Below the pieces are notes generated by a model, which saw only the letters and a list, made by a program, of their open reading frames with translations, did no database searches and had not been told where the DNA came from. Of a DNA stretch of 47,060 nucleotides, positions 30,838 to 39,676 are shown one piece after another (position 1 is the stretch's first letter; the number at the start of each line of letters is the position of its first letter). Source of the stretch: Thermoplasmatota archaeon (lineage in GTDB: Archaea; Thermoplasmatota; JAQUQK01); contig JAQUQK010000001.1 in assembly GCA_028716125.1 (NCBI GenBank), positions 1 to 47,060 of the forward strand, given 5' to 3'. The position numbers and the translations under genes are program-made.

Positions 30838-31758
30838 ATGACACAATTGCAGATATGCTTTCTTGGCATAGGCGGCTCGTGGCCTTGCAAGGAAAGGTCG
30901 GTTCCCGCAGTTGCAATTAAGCGCGGCCCGGAAATAATACTTTTTGACTGCGGCGAAGGCACGCAGCGCCAGTTCCAGAAATCCCCATTGAGCTACATGG
31001 ACGTTGACCGCATTTTCATATCGCATTTCCACGGCGACCACTTTCTGGGATTGCCCGGGCTAATCCAGACGATGTCGCTTAACGACCGCAAAAAGCCGCT
31101 GCAAATTTACGGACCTGAAGGGATGAAAAAACTGCTAAACCAATTATTGCATCTTGGATATTTCACGCCCACTTACGAAATAGTGGCGCACGAAATTTCG
31201 GATGGCGAATTCGTTGATTGCGGCGAGTATAAAATCCGCGCATTTGCGGTAAAGCACTGCATTCCGACGCTTGGCTATGTTCTTGTGGAAAACGAGCGTC
31301 CTGGACGATTCAACAAGAAAAAAGCGCTTGAACTTGGCGTGCCGGAGGGGCCGATGTTTGGAAAGCTACAGGCAGGGCAAAGCGTGAAGTTGAAAGATGG
31401 AAAGACAATCAAGCCAGATGATGTTCTTGGCAAGCCAAGAGAGGGGAGAAAAATTGTATATTCGGGCGACACCGCGCCTTGCCCGTCGCTTCTAGAAGCG
31501 GCGCGCGGCTGCGACGTTCTCATAATGGACGCGACGGCTGGCGATGCGCTAAAGGAAAAAGCCGCGCAATACGGCCACTCAACCGCAAGACAAGCGGCAG
31601 AACTTGCAAAAGAAGCCAAAGCAAAGTTGCTGTTCCTTTTCCATTTCAGCCCCAGATATGAGGATGCATCCGTGCTTGAAATAGAGGCGAAAGAAGTTTT
31701 TGAAAACAGCATTGTCTCCACGGAGCTTTGCTTATACGATGTCAAAATGGCGGACTGA
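30838..31758 (+). CDS. rnz: ribonuclease Z
   Basis: RNase Z cuts pre-tRNA 3' trailers, which matters here because the tRNA gene lacks CCA. The 306 residues show the metallo-beta-lactamase fold: ICFLGIGGSWP, LFDCGEGTQRQ, HFHGDHFLGLPGLIQTM (zinc motif HxHxDH), HCIPTLGYVL, GRKIVYSGDTAPC and FLFHFSPRY. ATG 30838 begins at the usual TQLQICFLG start; the frame opens earlier inside the MFS gene, but that part is not family-like. It starts 4 nt after the MFS stop. Confidence 0.95.
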   Translation: MTQLQICFLGIGGSWPCKERSVPAVAIKRGPEIILFDCGEGTQRQFQKSPLSYMDVDRIFISHFHGDHFLGLPGLIQTMSLNDRKKPLQIYGPEGMKKLLNQLLHLGYFTPTYEIVAHEISDGEFVDCGEYKIRAFAVKHCIPTLGYVLVENERPGRFNKKKALELGVPEGPMFGKLQAGQSVKLKDGKTIKPDDVLGKPREGRKIVYSGDTAPCPSLLEAARGCDVLIMDATAGDALKEKAAQYGHSTARQAAELAKEAKAKLLFLFHFSPRYEDASVLEIEAKEVFENSIVSTELCLYDVKMAD

Positions 31759-31759
31759 T

Positions 31760-32488
31760 TTATCTTTTTGATGCCGAGATTACTATCCAAGCCATTGCAA
31801 AGAATATGACTATGTCTATGAACAAATATGACGTGAAAGTGAACGTGCTGAGCATATTTCCGTCTATGTATGATTTTAATGCCTGATATGCATGGGTATA
31901 TGGAGAATAATTCGAAACCGCAGTCATGAAAGCAGGCATCGAGCCTATTGATATTATTCCGGAAAGCACTATCGTCATCATAACGTAAAGGCACATAAGA
32001 CTAAGCGCCTGCTGGTCTGTCGAAGACACCGCGGATATCAGAAGCCCTATCGCATGCGAAACGACCGCTAGCAGAAGGATTATGAGAAAAATCATTGGCG
32101 CGTCATTGGCGGATATGTCGCTCAAAAGCTCTGACGCGAGTATCACAAGAAGCACCGCCTGGATAACGGAAACAAGGGAATTGGCAACGAGCTTTGAGAG
32201 AAGAAATTGTACCGATGAAAGAGGCGTCTTTGCAAGCCGGGACAGGGTGCCCATCATCTTCTCCCTCACTATGGATGAGCTTGAAACGAATAGCGCGGAA
32301 AAGAGTATTGGAAGGGTGCACATTATCGCTGTCGGATTTATCGGGAATCCTTTGTAAGATATGTTGGCGGCGCTTGTGCTGGAGTAAACAAGTATGGAAA
32401 GCACCGGAACTGATACCGATAGCAATACTGCTTTCCAGTCACGCAGGACGTTGTATATCTCCTTTTCCATGTTCATTCGGAGGGTCAT
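31760..32488 (-). CDS. ABC-2 type exporter permease
   Basis: The 242-residue protein has six predicted membrane helices typical of ABC-2 permeases: an N-terminal cytoplasmic amphipathic stretch (EKEIYNVLRDWKAVLL), then LSVSVPVLSILVY, the conserved SSSSIVREKMMGTLSRLAKTP coupling region, and VSHAIGLLISAVSSTDQQALSL. It has no large extracellular loop between helices 1 and 2, unlike many type V exporters. ATG 32488 directly follows the ATPase-fusion stop with AAGGAGGAG upstream, so the two are co-translated and should form one transporter. The cargo is unknown. Confidence 0.88.
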   Translation of the reverse strand: MTLRMNMEKEIYNVLRDWKAVLLSVSVPVLSILVYSSTSAANISYKGFPINPTAIMCTLPILFSALFVSSSSIVREKMMGTLSRLAKTPLSSVQFLLSKLVANSLVSVIQAVLLVILASELLSDISANDAPMIFLIILLLAVVSHAIGLLISAVSSTDQQALSLMCLYVMMTIVLSGIISIGSMPAFMTAVSNYSPYTHAYQALKSYIDGNMLSTFTFTSYLFIDIVIFFAMAWIVISASKR

Positions 32489-35197
32489 TTACTCCTCCTT
32501 TGTCTTGAATTTTTCTCCGGTATAGTATACGAAAACATCTTCGAGCGAGATGTCGACGACGTTTATTGTCCTTAACCCTATATCTGCCTTGTTGAACATG
32601 TCCATTATGTGGCCAGCGCTTATCTGCGGGTTTTCCGTGTAGAATTTCACATAGTATCCGGTATAGTCCGCTTTCTCTATCATGCCCTTTGCCTTGAGTT
32701 CGCTCTCCAGGTCCTTTATGCGCACCATTGTAGGCTCGCTCATCCTGTAAAGTTCGAGCTCTACCGCCTTGCCTTTTCCGGGTATGCTGAGCTTCAGGTT
32801 TTCCGGAGTGTCATATGCGACAATTCTTCCCTTATTAACTATCAGCACCATGTTTGCGTATTCGGCCTCGTCGACGAAGTGAGTGGTGGTTATTATCGAA
32901 ACGCCAAACTCAACGTTCAGTTTCTTCAGGAAGCGCCAAAGCGTCCTTCGGGTTATCGGATCAAGCCCGCTGGTGGGTTCGTCAAGTATCAAAAGCTGCG
33001 GGTTGTGCACGAGCGCCGCCGCAATGGATGCCCTGCGCTGCTCGCCGCCGGAAAGCACCTCGACCTTCGTGTTCAGCCTGTGGTCTATGCCAAGTATCCG
33101 CGATATGCGAAGCGCCCTTCGGTCCGATTCTGCCTTGTTTATCGAATACTGGTTTCCGAAGTAGCGTATGTTCTCGCGCACTGTCATGTTCTTGTAAAGC
33201 TGGAGGTCCTGCGGGACATAGCCTATTATCCTCTTGATTTCGGCAATGTCCTTTTTCGCGTCGAAGCCGAGGACGCTCAGATCGCCAGCATAATCATTCT
33301 CGCCTATGACTGCCTTGAGAATGGTTGATTTTCCAGATCCCGATGGGCCGAGGACTGCGATTATCTTGCCTGCGGCAAACGAGAAGGACACGTTCTGGAC
33401 TATTGATCGCCCTCCCTTTACAATGGTGAGGTTTTCGACGTAGAATTCGTTGGAAGGCGTTTCCTTCCTTGTCATCGGCGACGCAAGTATCGCCTTCTTC
33501 TTCACGATGTATGCCTGGTGGCGCCTCTTTGCCATGTATGCGCTGATCCAGCGATGTCCCAGCACCACCGCGGCAACTAAAGCTATCGCCACTCCGCCGC
33601 CGATAAGGAACCCTACCGGGATCATGCCAAGCCACATTATGAACATCGAAACTACACCTTGCTTCTGGCCGGAAATTGCAAACATCCACGCATGACCGGA
33701 GTGCGCCTTGTAGAAGATAGTCTCGTTGTCCTCTGATTCTTTATGTGCCGCAAGTTCGGTCCATCCCGAATCCATTGATGGGCTGTTGTATAATTTTACC
33801 GTGCTTACGTCAACGTTCTTGCTTTTTGCATTCTCTTTGTTCACGTAGAATGATACGTTGATTGAACTGACTGGGATTGTCTTGAATTCCAAAGCCGAGC
33901 TTGCGTCAATCAGGACAATCAGGAGATACGAAGGTTCATCCCCGCCCACTGCAAGAGGCGAAAGCGCAGAAGGCCGACCATCAAATGTAGCTACACCGAG
34001 AGTGGCTCCCACTCTTGTTTCATTTACCATGAACGATATCGTTTTTAGCTGTGAAATCCCGGATACCGTGACGTTGTACTCCATTCCTTGTTGAATCAGC
34101 GGAAATGGGTATGTATTCAGCTCTTTTACGTTCCCGAATGTCTGAACGACCAAACGTAGTATCGCATCATAGTCTGTTCCTTTGATAACGCTCACTGTTA
34201 TGGCATCGCTCTTTCTGGAATTGCCGGATATATCGTAGGCAATAACCTGTATAGTATGGTTGGATCCCTGTGCGGAACTTACGTTCCATGGAACTCTATA
34301 TGATGAATTCGAAATGACATTTCGTCCAGGAAGGCTACCGTTTGGAAGAAGTTGACCATCAACATAGAAATCCACGTTTCTTATGCCTATGGCGTCTTTT
34401 ACCTCCGCCTCAATCGTATACCATCCCTGCTCCAGCCCCCAGTTGTGCCTAGGGTATATTATGATTACTTCTGGAGGTATGTCTATTATGAACTGCAATG
34501 ATGAATCCGGGCCCCAGTTTCCTGAGAAATCAACTGCCTTGACGTAAAAAATGTGCAATCCGTCCGGTATTGTAAAAATCGGGACTGTTGGAAGAGTTAT
34601 CTGCGTGGAAGTTGTGAAGTTAGCTGATGTAGAATTCTGGATAGGCGAATCTATGCTGTACGCATATCCCCTCACGCCCGAACCTGTGTCTGAACTTGCG
34701 CTCCATTCAAAGGATGGCCTATTCTGGGTGATTGGCGTTTTTATCTCAAGACTGCCTGGAGCAGATGGCTTTGTCATGTCGACAATCTCAAAATGCTTGT
34801 TCGATGACGCGCTCCAGCTATTATCCGCATATTTAGCCAAAACGGTGTAATTGTAAACGCCCACTGTGCTGTATGTTCGGGAGTAGTAAAATGTTCCATT
34901 GTAAGCACCTTTTGCCATCGAAAAGTTTCCAAGAAGCGAGCCGTCGGGCTTGTAGATGCGAGCATACGTCAAAATTGACCCGCTCGAATTGCCGGTTATG
35001 TTGACAACGCCGCCGAAGTCCTGAGTTGAAGGGGATGCGGCTGCGATTACGCCTTCGGAAGGCACGGCAAGAGGCCGATCTGCGGAAAAATTGCTATTTA
35101 TGGAACCGGGAATGTACATCGAGACCAGCGAAAGTGCAAGCACGGCGCCAAGCGCTACAAGTATCCACAAATAATGGGAACGGAACGAAAGTCTCAT
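32489..35197 (-). CDS. ectodomain-ABC ATPase fusion (membrane-anchored Ig-like surface region plus exporter ATPase)
   Basis: One 902-residue chain contains: a membrane anchor (about 8-29) after basic MRLSFR; an extracellular region (30-515) with many N-x-S/T sequons and several Ig-like domains (for example 55-138, 145-240 and 243-337); a PGF-pre-PGF-like domain (about 375-510; INVSFYVNKENAKSK and SGHAWMFAI); a second membrane helix (516-547); then a complete ABC ATPase (585-805). The ATPase has Walker A GPSGSGKST (617-625), Gln663, LSGGEQ (715-720), Walker B LLILDEP (735-741) and switch His773. Basic residues after both helices place the ATPase inside. The C-terminus (DISLEDVFVYYTGE) is standard for exporter ATPases. 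It pairs with the permease that follows. I know no common family with this arrangement. Confidence 0.92.
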   Translation of the reverse strand: MRLSFRSHYLWILVALGAVLALSLVSMYIPGSINSNFSADRPLAVPSEGVIAAASPSTQDFGGVVNITGNSSGSILTYARIYKPDGSLLGNFSMAKGAYNGTFYYSRTYSTVGVYNYTVLAKYADNSWSASSNKHFEIVDMTKPSAPGSLEIKTPITQNRPSFEWSASSDTGSGVRGYAYSIDSPIQNSTSANFTTSTQITLPTVPIFTIPDGLHIFYVKAVDFSGNWGPDSSLQFIIDIPPEVIIIYPRHNWGLEQGWYTIEAEVKDAIGIRNVDFYVDGQLLPNGSLPGRNVISNSSYRVPWNVSSAQGSNHTIQVIAYDISGNSRKSDAITVSVIKGTDYDAILRLVVQTFGNVKELNTYPFPLIQQGMEYNVTVSGISQLKTISFMVNETRVGATLGVATFDGRPSALSPLAVGGDEPSYLLIVLIDASSALEFKTIPVSSINVSFYVNKENAKSKNVDVSTVKLYNSPSMDSGWTELAAHKESEDNETIFYKAHSGHAWMFAISGQKQGVVSMFIMWLGMIPVGFLIGGGVAIALVAAVVLGHRWISAYMAKRRHQAYIVKKKAILASPMTRKETPSNEFYVENLTIVKGGRSIVQNVSFSFAAGKIIAVLGPSGSGKSTILKAVIGENDYAGDLSVLGFDAKKDIAEIKRIIGYVPQDLQLYKNMTVRENIRYFGNQYSINKAESDRRALRISRILGIDHRLNTKVEVLSGGEQRRASIAAALVHNPQLLILDEPTSGLDPITRRTLWRFLKKLNVEFGVSIITTTHFVDEAEYANMVLIVNKGRIVAYDTPENLKLSIPGKGKAVELELYRMSEPTMVRIKDLESELKAKGMIEKADYTGYYVKFYTENPQISAGHIMDMFNKADIGLRTINVVDISLEDVFVYYTGEKFKTKEE

Positions 35198-35222
35198 ACG
35201 CTCATATTGTTATTAGGCAAGC

Positions 35223-35230
35223 GTTTAAAA
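35223..35230 (-). promoter_or_regulatory. TATA box of ABC exporter operon
   Basis: TTTTAAAC on the minus strand is centred 29-30 bp before ATG 35197. Confidence 0.55.
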
Positions 35231-35279
35231 GTTTGACCTAAAAATAGATTGGGATGGAAAAAATAGGGTGCGCTGAAAA

Positions 35280-35663
35280 TCAATACTCGCGCCACTTGTG
35301 CCCGCACTTGGTGCACTGGTAGAAGCGCGTCTCGGCCTCGTCAGCCTTGCGCGTCTGCAGCAAATACCAATATGCCTCAGTATTTCCGCATTTTGAGCAC
35401 TCCACTCTCTCTATTGGCAGTGTGTCGGCAAGCGTTCCTTCGAAAATCGGTATATCCTCGCCAACCTTGCTCTTGCCCGCTTTCTTTTCGGCTGCAATCG
35501 ACGACTTCCTACCATCATTTAGCGTCGCTTTCGCCTCAATCTTTGCAGGCGCGACCGGCATTGCATTAGTTTTCGGCTTGCTCTCTGCACAGTAGCCGCA
35601 TTTCTTGCACATCATCTTGCCGCCAACTGGATACATCAATGATTTGCATTTCGGACAGAACAT
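35280..35663 (-). CDS. tfs: transcription factor S (TFS, TFIIS/RPB9-like)
   Basis: The 127-residue protein rescues stalled RNA polymerase by stimulating transcript cleavage. The N-terminal zinc ribbon is CPKCKSLM with CKKCGYC; the C-terminal ribbon is CSKCGNTEAYWYLLQTRKADE, with the catalytic acidic hairpin ADEAETRFYQCTKCGHKW. The linker between ribbons (about residues 28-85) is longer than the 105-110-residue total of many TFS proteins suggests. ATG 35663 has AGGTGA 5 nt upstream, overlapping the nudix stop 4 nt earlier; the two genes are translationally coupled. Confidence 0.94.
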   Translation of the reverse strand: MFCPKCKSLMYPVGGKMMCKKCGYCAESKPKTNAMPVAPAKIEAKATLNDGRKSSIAAEKKAGKSKVGEDIPIFEGTLADTLPIERVECSKCGNTEAYWYLLQTRKADEAETRFYQCTKCGHKWREY

Positions 35664-35667
35664 GAAT

Positions 35668-36150
35668 TCACCTGGTTTTCTTCGTATTTGACAAAATAAA
35701 ATCCGCGATTATCTTCGCGTGGTCGAATGCAAGTGGAGGCATCGCAGACATTGGGAAAAACCTTGCGTCTGAGGCGTCGTCCCCGCCTAATAGCACTCCG
35801 CCCATAATTTTGAGCGCATAGACTACTGATGCCGTGTGCTTTCTCGGGTCGCGCTTTGGGTCGGAATAAACGCCAATGAGCCGGACGATTTCCGTATTAA
35901 GGCCCGTTTCCTCCTTTGCTTCCCGGGCAACTGCGCTTTCAACTGTTTCGCCGTATTCCACAAATCCGCCGGGCAACGCCCATTTTCCTTTGAACGGCGA
36001 CTTTGCGCGCCGTATCAGCAATATTTCCCTTTTCTTTCCAGTTCCGCGGGAAACTATGCCGTCGACTGTAAGGGTTATCCTCTTGTACACGGCGGATAAT
36101 CCGAATGGAAGAAAAAAGGGTTTGCCTGAGTTTCTAGTTGTATCAAACAA
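35668..36150 (-). CDS. Nudix hydrolase
   Basis: The Nudix box is GGFVEYGETVESAVAREA followed by KEETGL, matching GX5EX7REUXEEXGU, the metal-binding catalytic loop that hydrolyses nucleoside diphosphate derivatives. DPRKHTASVVYALKI and the general look fit ADP-ribose or 8-oxo-nucleotide cleavage, but specificity is unknown. The start is uncertain: a TTG at 36150 is the furthest, while a GTG about 18 codons in (SAVYKRITLTVDG) is an alternative, and the shared TATA region predicts a start between them. Its stop lies in the tfs Shine-Dalgarno. Confidence 0.88.
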   Translation of the reverse strand: MFDTTRNSGKPFFLPFGLSAVYKRITLTVDGIVSRGTGKKREILLIRRAKSPFKGKWALPGGFVEYGETVESAVAREAKEETGLNTEIVRLIGVYSDPKRDPRKHTASVVYALKIMGGVLLGGDDASDARFFPMSAMPPLAFDHAKIIADFILSNTKKTR

Positions 36151-36157
36151 GGATACA

Positions 36158-36167
36158 GTTTAAATTT
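36158..36167. promoter_or_regulatory. bidirectional TATA region between nudix and rps8e
   Basis: GTTTAAATTT is nearly palindromic and lies 31 bp before the rps8e ATG on one side and just upstream of the nudix TTG on the other. Confidence 0.45.
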
Positions 36168-36193
36168 GAACATCTGATTCACCCTCGATTCGA

Positions 36194-36574
36194 ATGGCAC
36201 TTTGGCAGGGAAGATCACACAGGAAGCCGACGGGCGGCATCCTTCGCTCCAACAGGGGAAAACGCAAGTTTGAAGTCGGAAGCGAAGCGCACGAGACCAC
36301 AATCGGCAAGCAGAAGATTAAGCAGGTTCGCACAACCGGTGGCGGAAAGAAGGTAAAGATTGCAGTCGCTGAAATAGCGAACGTCACCGATCCCAAGACC
36401 GGCAAGACGCAGAAGGTCAAGATAAAGTCGGTCGTCCAGAACGCGGCAAATCCGCACTACGTCAGGCGTAACATCGTCACAAAGGGCGCAATTGTCGAGA
36501 CCGAGGCCGGAAAGGCAAAGGTCACAAGCAGGCCCGGCCAGGACGGAACCGTAAACGCCGTCAAGACCGAGTAA
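36194..36574 (+). CDS. rps8e: ribosomal protein S8e
   Basis: The 126 residues match archaeal S8e, a small-subunit protein: ALWQGRSHRKPTGG at the start, GKRKFEVGSEAHETTIG, and NPHYVRRNIVTKGAIVETE near the end. Length and basic composition are normal. ATG 36194 starts the conserved N-terminus, with a TATA element 31 bp upstream. The gene for SRP19 follows after 55 bp of T-rich DNA. Confidence 0.97.
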   Translation: MALWQGRSHRKPTGGILRSNRGKRKFEVGSEAHETTIGKQKIKQVRTTGGGKKVKIAVAEIANVTDPKTGKTQKVKIKSVVQNAANPHYVRRNIVTKGAIVETEAGKAKVTSRPGQDGTVNAVKTE

Positions 36575-36629
36575 TCATTCAATTTTTCTTTTCCCAATCT
36601 CGACTTTATTTTAAGAGAGTGAGATTAAA

Positions 36630-36947
36630 ATGGTGTCGAAGACCGACGGAAAGCTCGTTTTGTGGCCCGCCTACTTCGACGTCTCGATTTCAAAGGAAGA
36701 CGGAAGGCGATTGCCAAAGGCGCTCGCTGTCCAGAATCCTACGCTCGACCAGATTGAAAAGGCGTGCAAGTCGCTCGGCCTGAATCCAGTCCGCGAGGAT
36801 GACAAGTTATACTCGTCCCAATGGTACGGCGCAAGAGGCCGAATCCTCATCGACAACAAAGGCCCAAAGGCGCAAGTGCTTAAGCAGATCGCGGAAAAAA
36901 TGAAGCCCATGCAGCAGGCACAGGCATCACAAGCGGGACAGCAGTAA
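36630..36947 (+). CDS. srp19: signal recognition particle protein SRP19
   Basis: SRP19 binds helices 6 and 8 of SRP RNA and lets SRP54 dock. The 105-residue protein has LVLWPAYFDVSISKEDGRRL, the family start, and then LPKALAVQNPTLDQIEKACK and the RGRILIDNKGPKAQ block. The Gln/Ala-rich tail is typical. Many lipoproteins in this window depend on export, so SRP function fits. GAGAGTGAGATT before the ATG may serve as a weak Shine-Dalgarno. Confidence 0.96.
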   Translation: MVSKTDGKLVLWPAYFDVSISKEDGRRLPKALAVQNPTLDQIEKACKSLGLNPVREDDKLYSSQWYGARGRILIDNKGPKAQVLKQIAEKMKPMQQAQASQAGQQ

Positions 36948-36970
36948 TTTGTTTATCGGGCGCCATTGCG

Positions 36971-37678
36971 TCAATTTTTTGCCATGCCTATTTTCTCGAG
37001 TGCGCGCTTTGACGGATTGTAAGCCGCATATATTGTTAATGCGCTGAAAAGGATAAGAGACCTCGTAACCATTCTTGCCGCCCCTTCCAGTATAAGCACA
37101 TCGACGGCGATCGCTATGTAAAATACGAGGCAGGCAAATCCCACCATGGCCAGCCTTCTCTTTACGGGCTTCTCTTCGCATTTTCTTGATGCCAGCATGA
37201 GCATGACTGAAGACGTCAGGGCGAGCGCGTTTCCGACCGCGGCAAGTATGCCCACTATCGGGCTGTTGAACGTGTATTCGGAGCCCCACTCGTTCATTCG
37301 ATGGGTTACGCCGTAGGCGTAGGCAAAGAAAAGTATGATTGAAACGATGATTGCTATGGACGCTGCGAATGAAATGCCAGCCCATTTTCTCCCGGACATG
37401 ATATACACCGACAGATAAGCCAGCGGAACCGCGGAGTATCCGTAAAAAGGGGTCCCTATGAGAAAAAGCGCCTCGTCTATTTTCATGGCGCCCGCGTAAG
37501 CGAAGAACTGGCGTGCCCCCATCGCAGCCAGGAGGGCGGTGGCCCACAGCCAGCACAGCATAATCGGCATTTTATCGTTCATGGTTCTTTTTTCAAGAGT
37601 CACCTTCACAAATACGGAAAAGCACGCCGCCGCGCCTATGAGAAGCATCGACCCATTAAGCAGCATTCCTTCGTACAT
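36971..37678 (-). CDS. seven-helix membrane protein of unknown function
   Basis: The 235 residues give seven predicted membrane helices with short loops and an N-terminus outside (MYEGMLLNGSML). The layout resembles heptahelical sensors, but I see no retinal-type Lys in the last helix (ALTIYAAYNP), so a rhodopsin is not supported. No catalytic motif is visible. ATG 37678 has GAGAGGTAAGG upstream and a TATA box (CCATATAAAT, 37721-37730). It stands alone, divergent from HMG-CoA reductase. Confidence 0.75.
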   Translation of the reverse strand: MYEGMLLNGSMLLIGAAACFSVFVKVTLEKRTMNDKMPIMLCWLWATALLAAMGARQFFAYAGAMKIDEALFLIGTPFYGYSAVPLAYLSVYIMSGRKWAGISFAASIAIIVSIILFFAYAYGVTHRMNEWGSEYTFNSPIVGILAAVGNALALTSSVMLMLASRKCEEKPVKRRLAMVGFACLVFYIAIAVDVLILEGAARMVTRSLILFSALTIYAAYNPSKRALEKIGMAKN

Positions 37679-37720
37679 CCTTACCTCTCAGCCCACAGCA
37701 TCTTCCTTTGAAGGTTGCCT

Positions 37721-37730
37721 ATTTATATGG
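37721..37730 (-). promoter_or_regulatory. TATA box of seven-helix protein gene
   Basis: CCATATAAAT on the minus strand predicts a start near 37700 and a leader of about 22 nt containing a Shine-Dalgarno. Confidence 0.5.
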
Positions 37731-37781
37731 CGCGCAGTCTTATAATGGTGTTGGTCTAAGCGATTCGGCGAAACAATAATC

Positions 37782-37792
37782 ATTATTTTATT
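37782..37792 (+). promoter_or_regulatory. TATA box of HMG-CoA reductase gene
   Basis: ATTATTTTATT is centred 27 bp before ATG 37814, supporting that leaderless start over GTG 37811. Confidence 0.55.
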
Positions 37793-37813
37793 CCCGATTT
37801 CCATATATCCGTG

Positions 37814-38980
37814 ATGTCAGCCACTTCCCAGATTTCCGGCTTCTATAAATTGCCAATCGGCGAGCGCATCAAGATTTTGCGCGATTTCGCAGAACTTACT
37901 GACGACGAAACTGCGCTTCTCTCCAAGGAAGGCTCGCTCCCGCTCGCAACAGCGGACACGATGATTGAAAACGTCATCGGAACACATGCGCTCCCGCTTG
38001 GCATCGCAACTAATTTTCTGATTAATGGAAAAGAACTGCTAATTCCAATGTGCACCGAGGAGCCTTCTGTTATCGCAGCAGCAAGCAATGCGGCAAAAAT
38101 GGCGCGCCCGTCCGGATTTAGCGCAAAGGCGGATAAGCCATTGATGATAGGCCAAATCCAGATTATTGGAAAATGGACACCAAAGGCAATTTCAGCAGCC
38201 AAAAGCGCCGTTGCCAAAAATAAGAAGAAAATCCTCGCGCTCGCAAATTCGACGGATGCAAAATTAATTGAACTTGACGGGGGCGCAAAGGATGTTGAAT
38301 TCAGAACAATAAGCACCGCCGTTGGAAAAATGGTAATTCTTCACTTGATTGTCGATGTCCGCGATGCCATGGGCGCAAATGCAGTCAATACCATGTGTGA
38401 AAAAGTGGCGCCATTGGTTGAGGAAATAACTGGCGGGAAAGTGCGCCTGCGCATTCTTTCAAACCTCGCAGATAAGCGGCGGGTGCGCGCAAAAGCAATT
38501 TTCAACAAAGACGAAATCGGCGGTTCGGACGTTGTTGAAGGAATTATCGAAGCATGGGCTTTCGCGGACGCCGACCCCTACCGCGCCGCAACTCACAATA
38601 AGGGAATCATGAACGGCATAGATGCCGCGGCAATTGCCTGCGGGCAGGACTGGCGCGCAATCGAGGCTGGCACCCATGCGTACGCCGCGCATTCGGGCAA
38701 GTATCGCTCGCTTACGCAGTGGCGCAAGGACAAAAAAGGAAATCTTGTCGGCGAGATAGAATTGCCAATGGCAGTTGGCATTGTCGGAGGCGCAGTAAAG
38801 GCGCACCCCACGGCAAGAGTATGCACCAAGATATTAGGAATAAAAAGCGCAGGCGAGCTTGCGGAAATCCTTGCCAGCGTCGGCCTTGCGCAGAACTTTG
38901 CTGCGCTCCGGGCACTTGCAACGGAAGGCATTCAGAAAGGGCACATGAAATTGCATAAGAGAAAGGAAGAAACAAAATAA
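37814..38980 (+). CDS. hmgA: 3-hydroxy-3-methylglutaryl-CoA reductase, class II
   Basis: HMG-CoA reductase makes mevalonate for archaeal isoprenoid lipids. The about 388 residues are of class II type: GFYKLPIGERIKILRDFA at the start, CTEEPSVIAAASNAAKMA with the catalytic Glu, VDVRDAMGANAVNTMCE with the catalytic Asp, and PYRAATHNKGIMNGID with the catalytic Lys. GHMKLHKR at the end carries the catalytic His. Class II enzymes are bacterial-like and also occur in Thermoplasma and Archaeoglobus relatives. A small membrane protein gene follows 20 bp downstream. Confidence 0.95.
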   Translation: MSATSQISGFYKLPIGERIKILRDFAELTDDETALLSKEGSLPLATADTMIENVIGTHALPLGIATNFLINGKELLIPMCTEEPSVIAAASNAAKMARPSGFSAKADKPLMIGQIQIIGKWTPKAISAAKSAVAKNKKKILALANSTDAKLIELDGGAKDVEFRTISTAVGKMVILHLIVDVRDAMGANAVNTMCEKVAPLVEEITGGKVRLRILSNLADKRRVRAKAIFNKDEIGGSDVVEGIIEAWAFADADPYRAATHNKGIMNGIDAAAIACGQDWRAIEAGTHAYAAHSGKYRSLTQWRKDKKGNLVGEIELPMAVGIVGGAVKAHPTARVCTKILGIKSAGELAEILASVGLAQNFAALRALATEGIQKGHMKLHKRKEETK

Positions 38981-39000
38981 CAACAAAATGGCGGCATTGA

Positions 39001-39231
39001 ATGAAAATTTCCAAGAAATATTCCGGCCTTCTTGTTTCTGCAATAATGGCTTTCTGTATGGCGCTCGTAATGTCGTTTGTGATGACTGTATTAAATGTAG
39101 GATTCAACGAGCGCTTCTTCCTTGCATGGGTGCGCGGGTTCGCGATAGGATTCGCAGTGTCGCTCCCAACTTCAATTGCGGTTTCGTCGAGTGCTAGGAA
39201 AATCGTCGATAAAATTACAAGAGAGAGTTGA
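39001..39231 (+). CDS. small DUF2798-like membrane protein
   Basis: The 76-residue protein has two membrane helices: SAIMAFCMALVMSFVMTV and WVRGFAIGFAVSLPTSIAV. The loop NVGFNERFFLAW between them is the mark of the DUF2798 family, of unknown function. The gene lies 20 bp after hmgA and may share its mRNA. It ends 3 bp from the convergent DUF454 gene. Confidence 0.78.
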   Translation: MKISKKYSGLLVSAIMAFCMALVMSFVMTVLNVGFNERFFLAWVRGFAIGFAVSLPTSIAVSSSARKIVDKITRES

Positions 39232-39234
39232 AGT

Positions 39235-39663
39235 TTATTCCTTCATATCTTCCAACGGCGATTTTGACTTGTTTGCAGTTCGAACGCTCAATACGTGAAT
39301 GGTGACTCCGATTGCGACTAGCACTAAAATGATTCTTACGAAAAGCGCATCAACCGCAAACAAAGCCGAGCATCCTATAGTTATCCAGAGAAGCGAGATG
39401 GTGAATATTTTTACATTCACGGGGATTCCGTTTCCCTCGCGATAATTTCTAACGTAGTTTCCCAGCAATCTGTTGTTTATCAGCCAGTTGTAAAATTTCT
39501 GCGAGCTTCTGGCATAGCAGGCGGCCGCAAGAAGAAGAAACGGAGTGGTGGGAAGCAACGGAATGAATATTCCAACAATTCCAAGCGCCAGAAAGACGCT
39601 TCCGGCGAGCATCATTGCTAGCCTGCCAAATGCAATATTTCCGCGCTTTTTCGCATCGCCCAT
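39235..39663 (-). CDS. YbaN-like DUF454 membrane protein
   Basis: The 142 residues match the DUF454/YbaN family: LAGSVFLALGIVGIFIPLLP, then TTPFLLLAAACYARSSQKFY and LINNRLLGNYVRNYREG, are characteristic. Two more hydrophobic segments near 90-125 complete the membrane domain. Function is unknown. The upstream gap of 98 bp carries the thiC relic and inverted repeat. Confidence 0.85.
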   Translation of the reverse strand: MGDAKKRGNIAFGRLAMMLAGSVFLALGIVGIFIPLLPTTPFLLLAAACYARSSQKFYNWLINNRLLGNYVRNYREGNGIPVNVKIFTISLLWITIGCSALFAVDALFVRIILVLVAIGVTIHVLSVRTANKSKSPLEDMKE

Positions 39664-39676
39664 ACTACACCGCGTG

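Noticed and set aside
36971..37678. Archaeal rhodopsin
   Set aside because: Seven helices fit, but the last helix lacks the retinal-binding Lys and no rhodopsin motif is seen.
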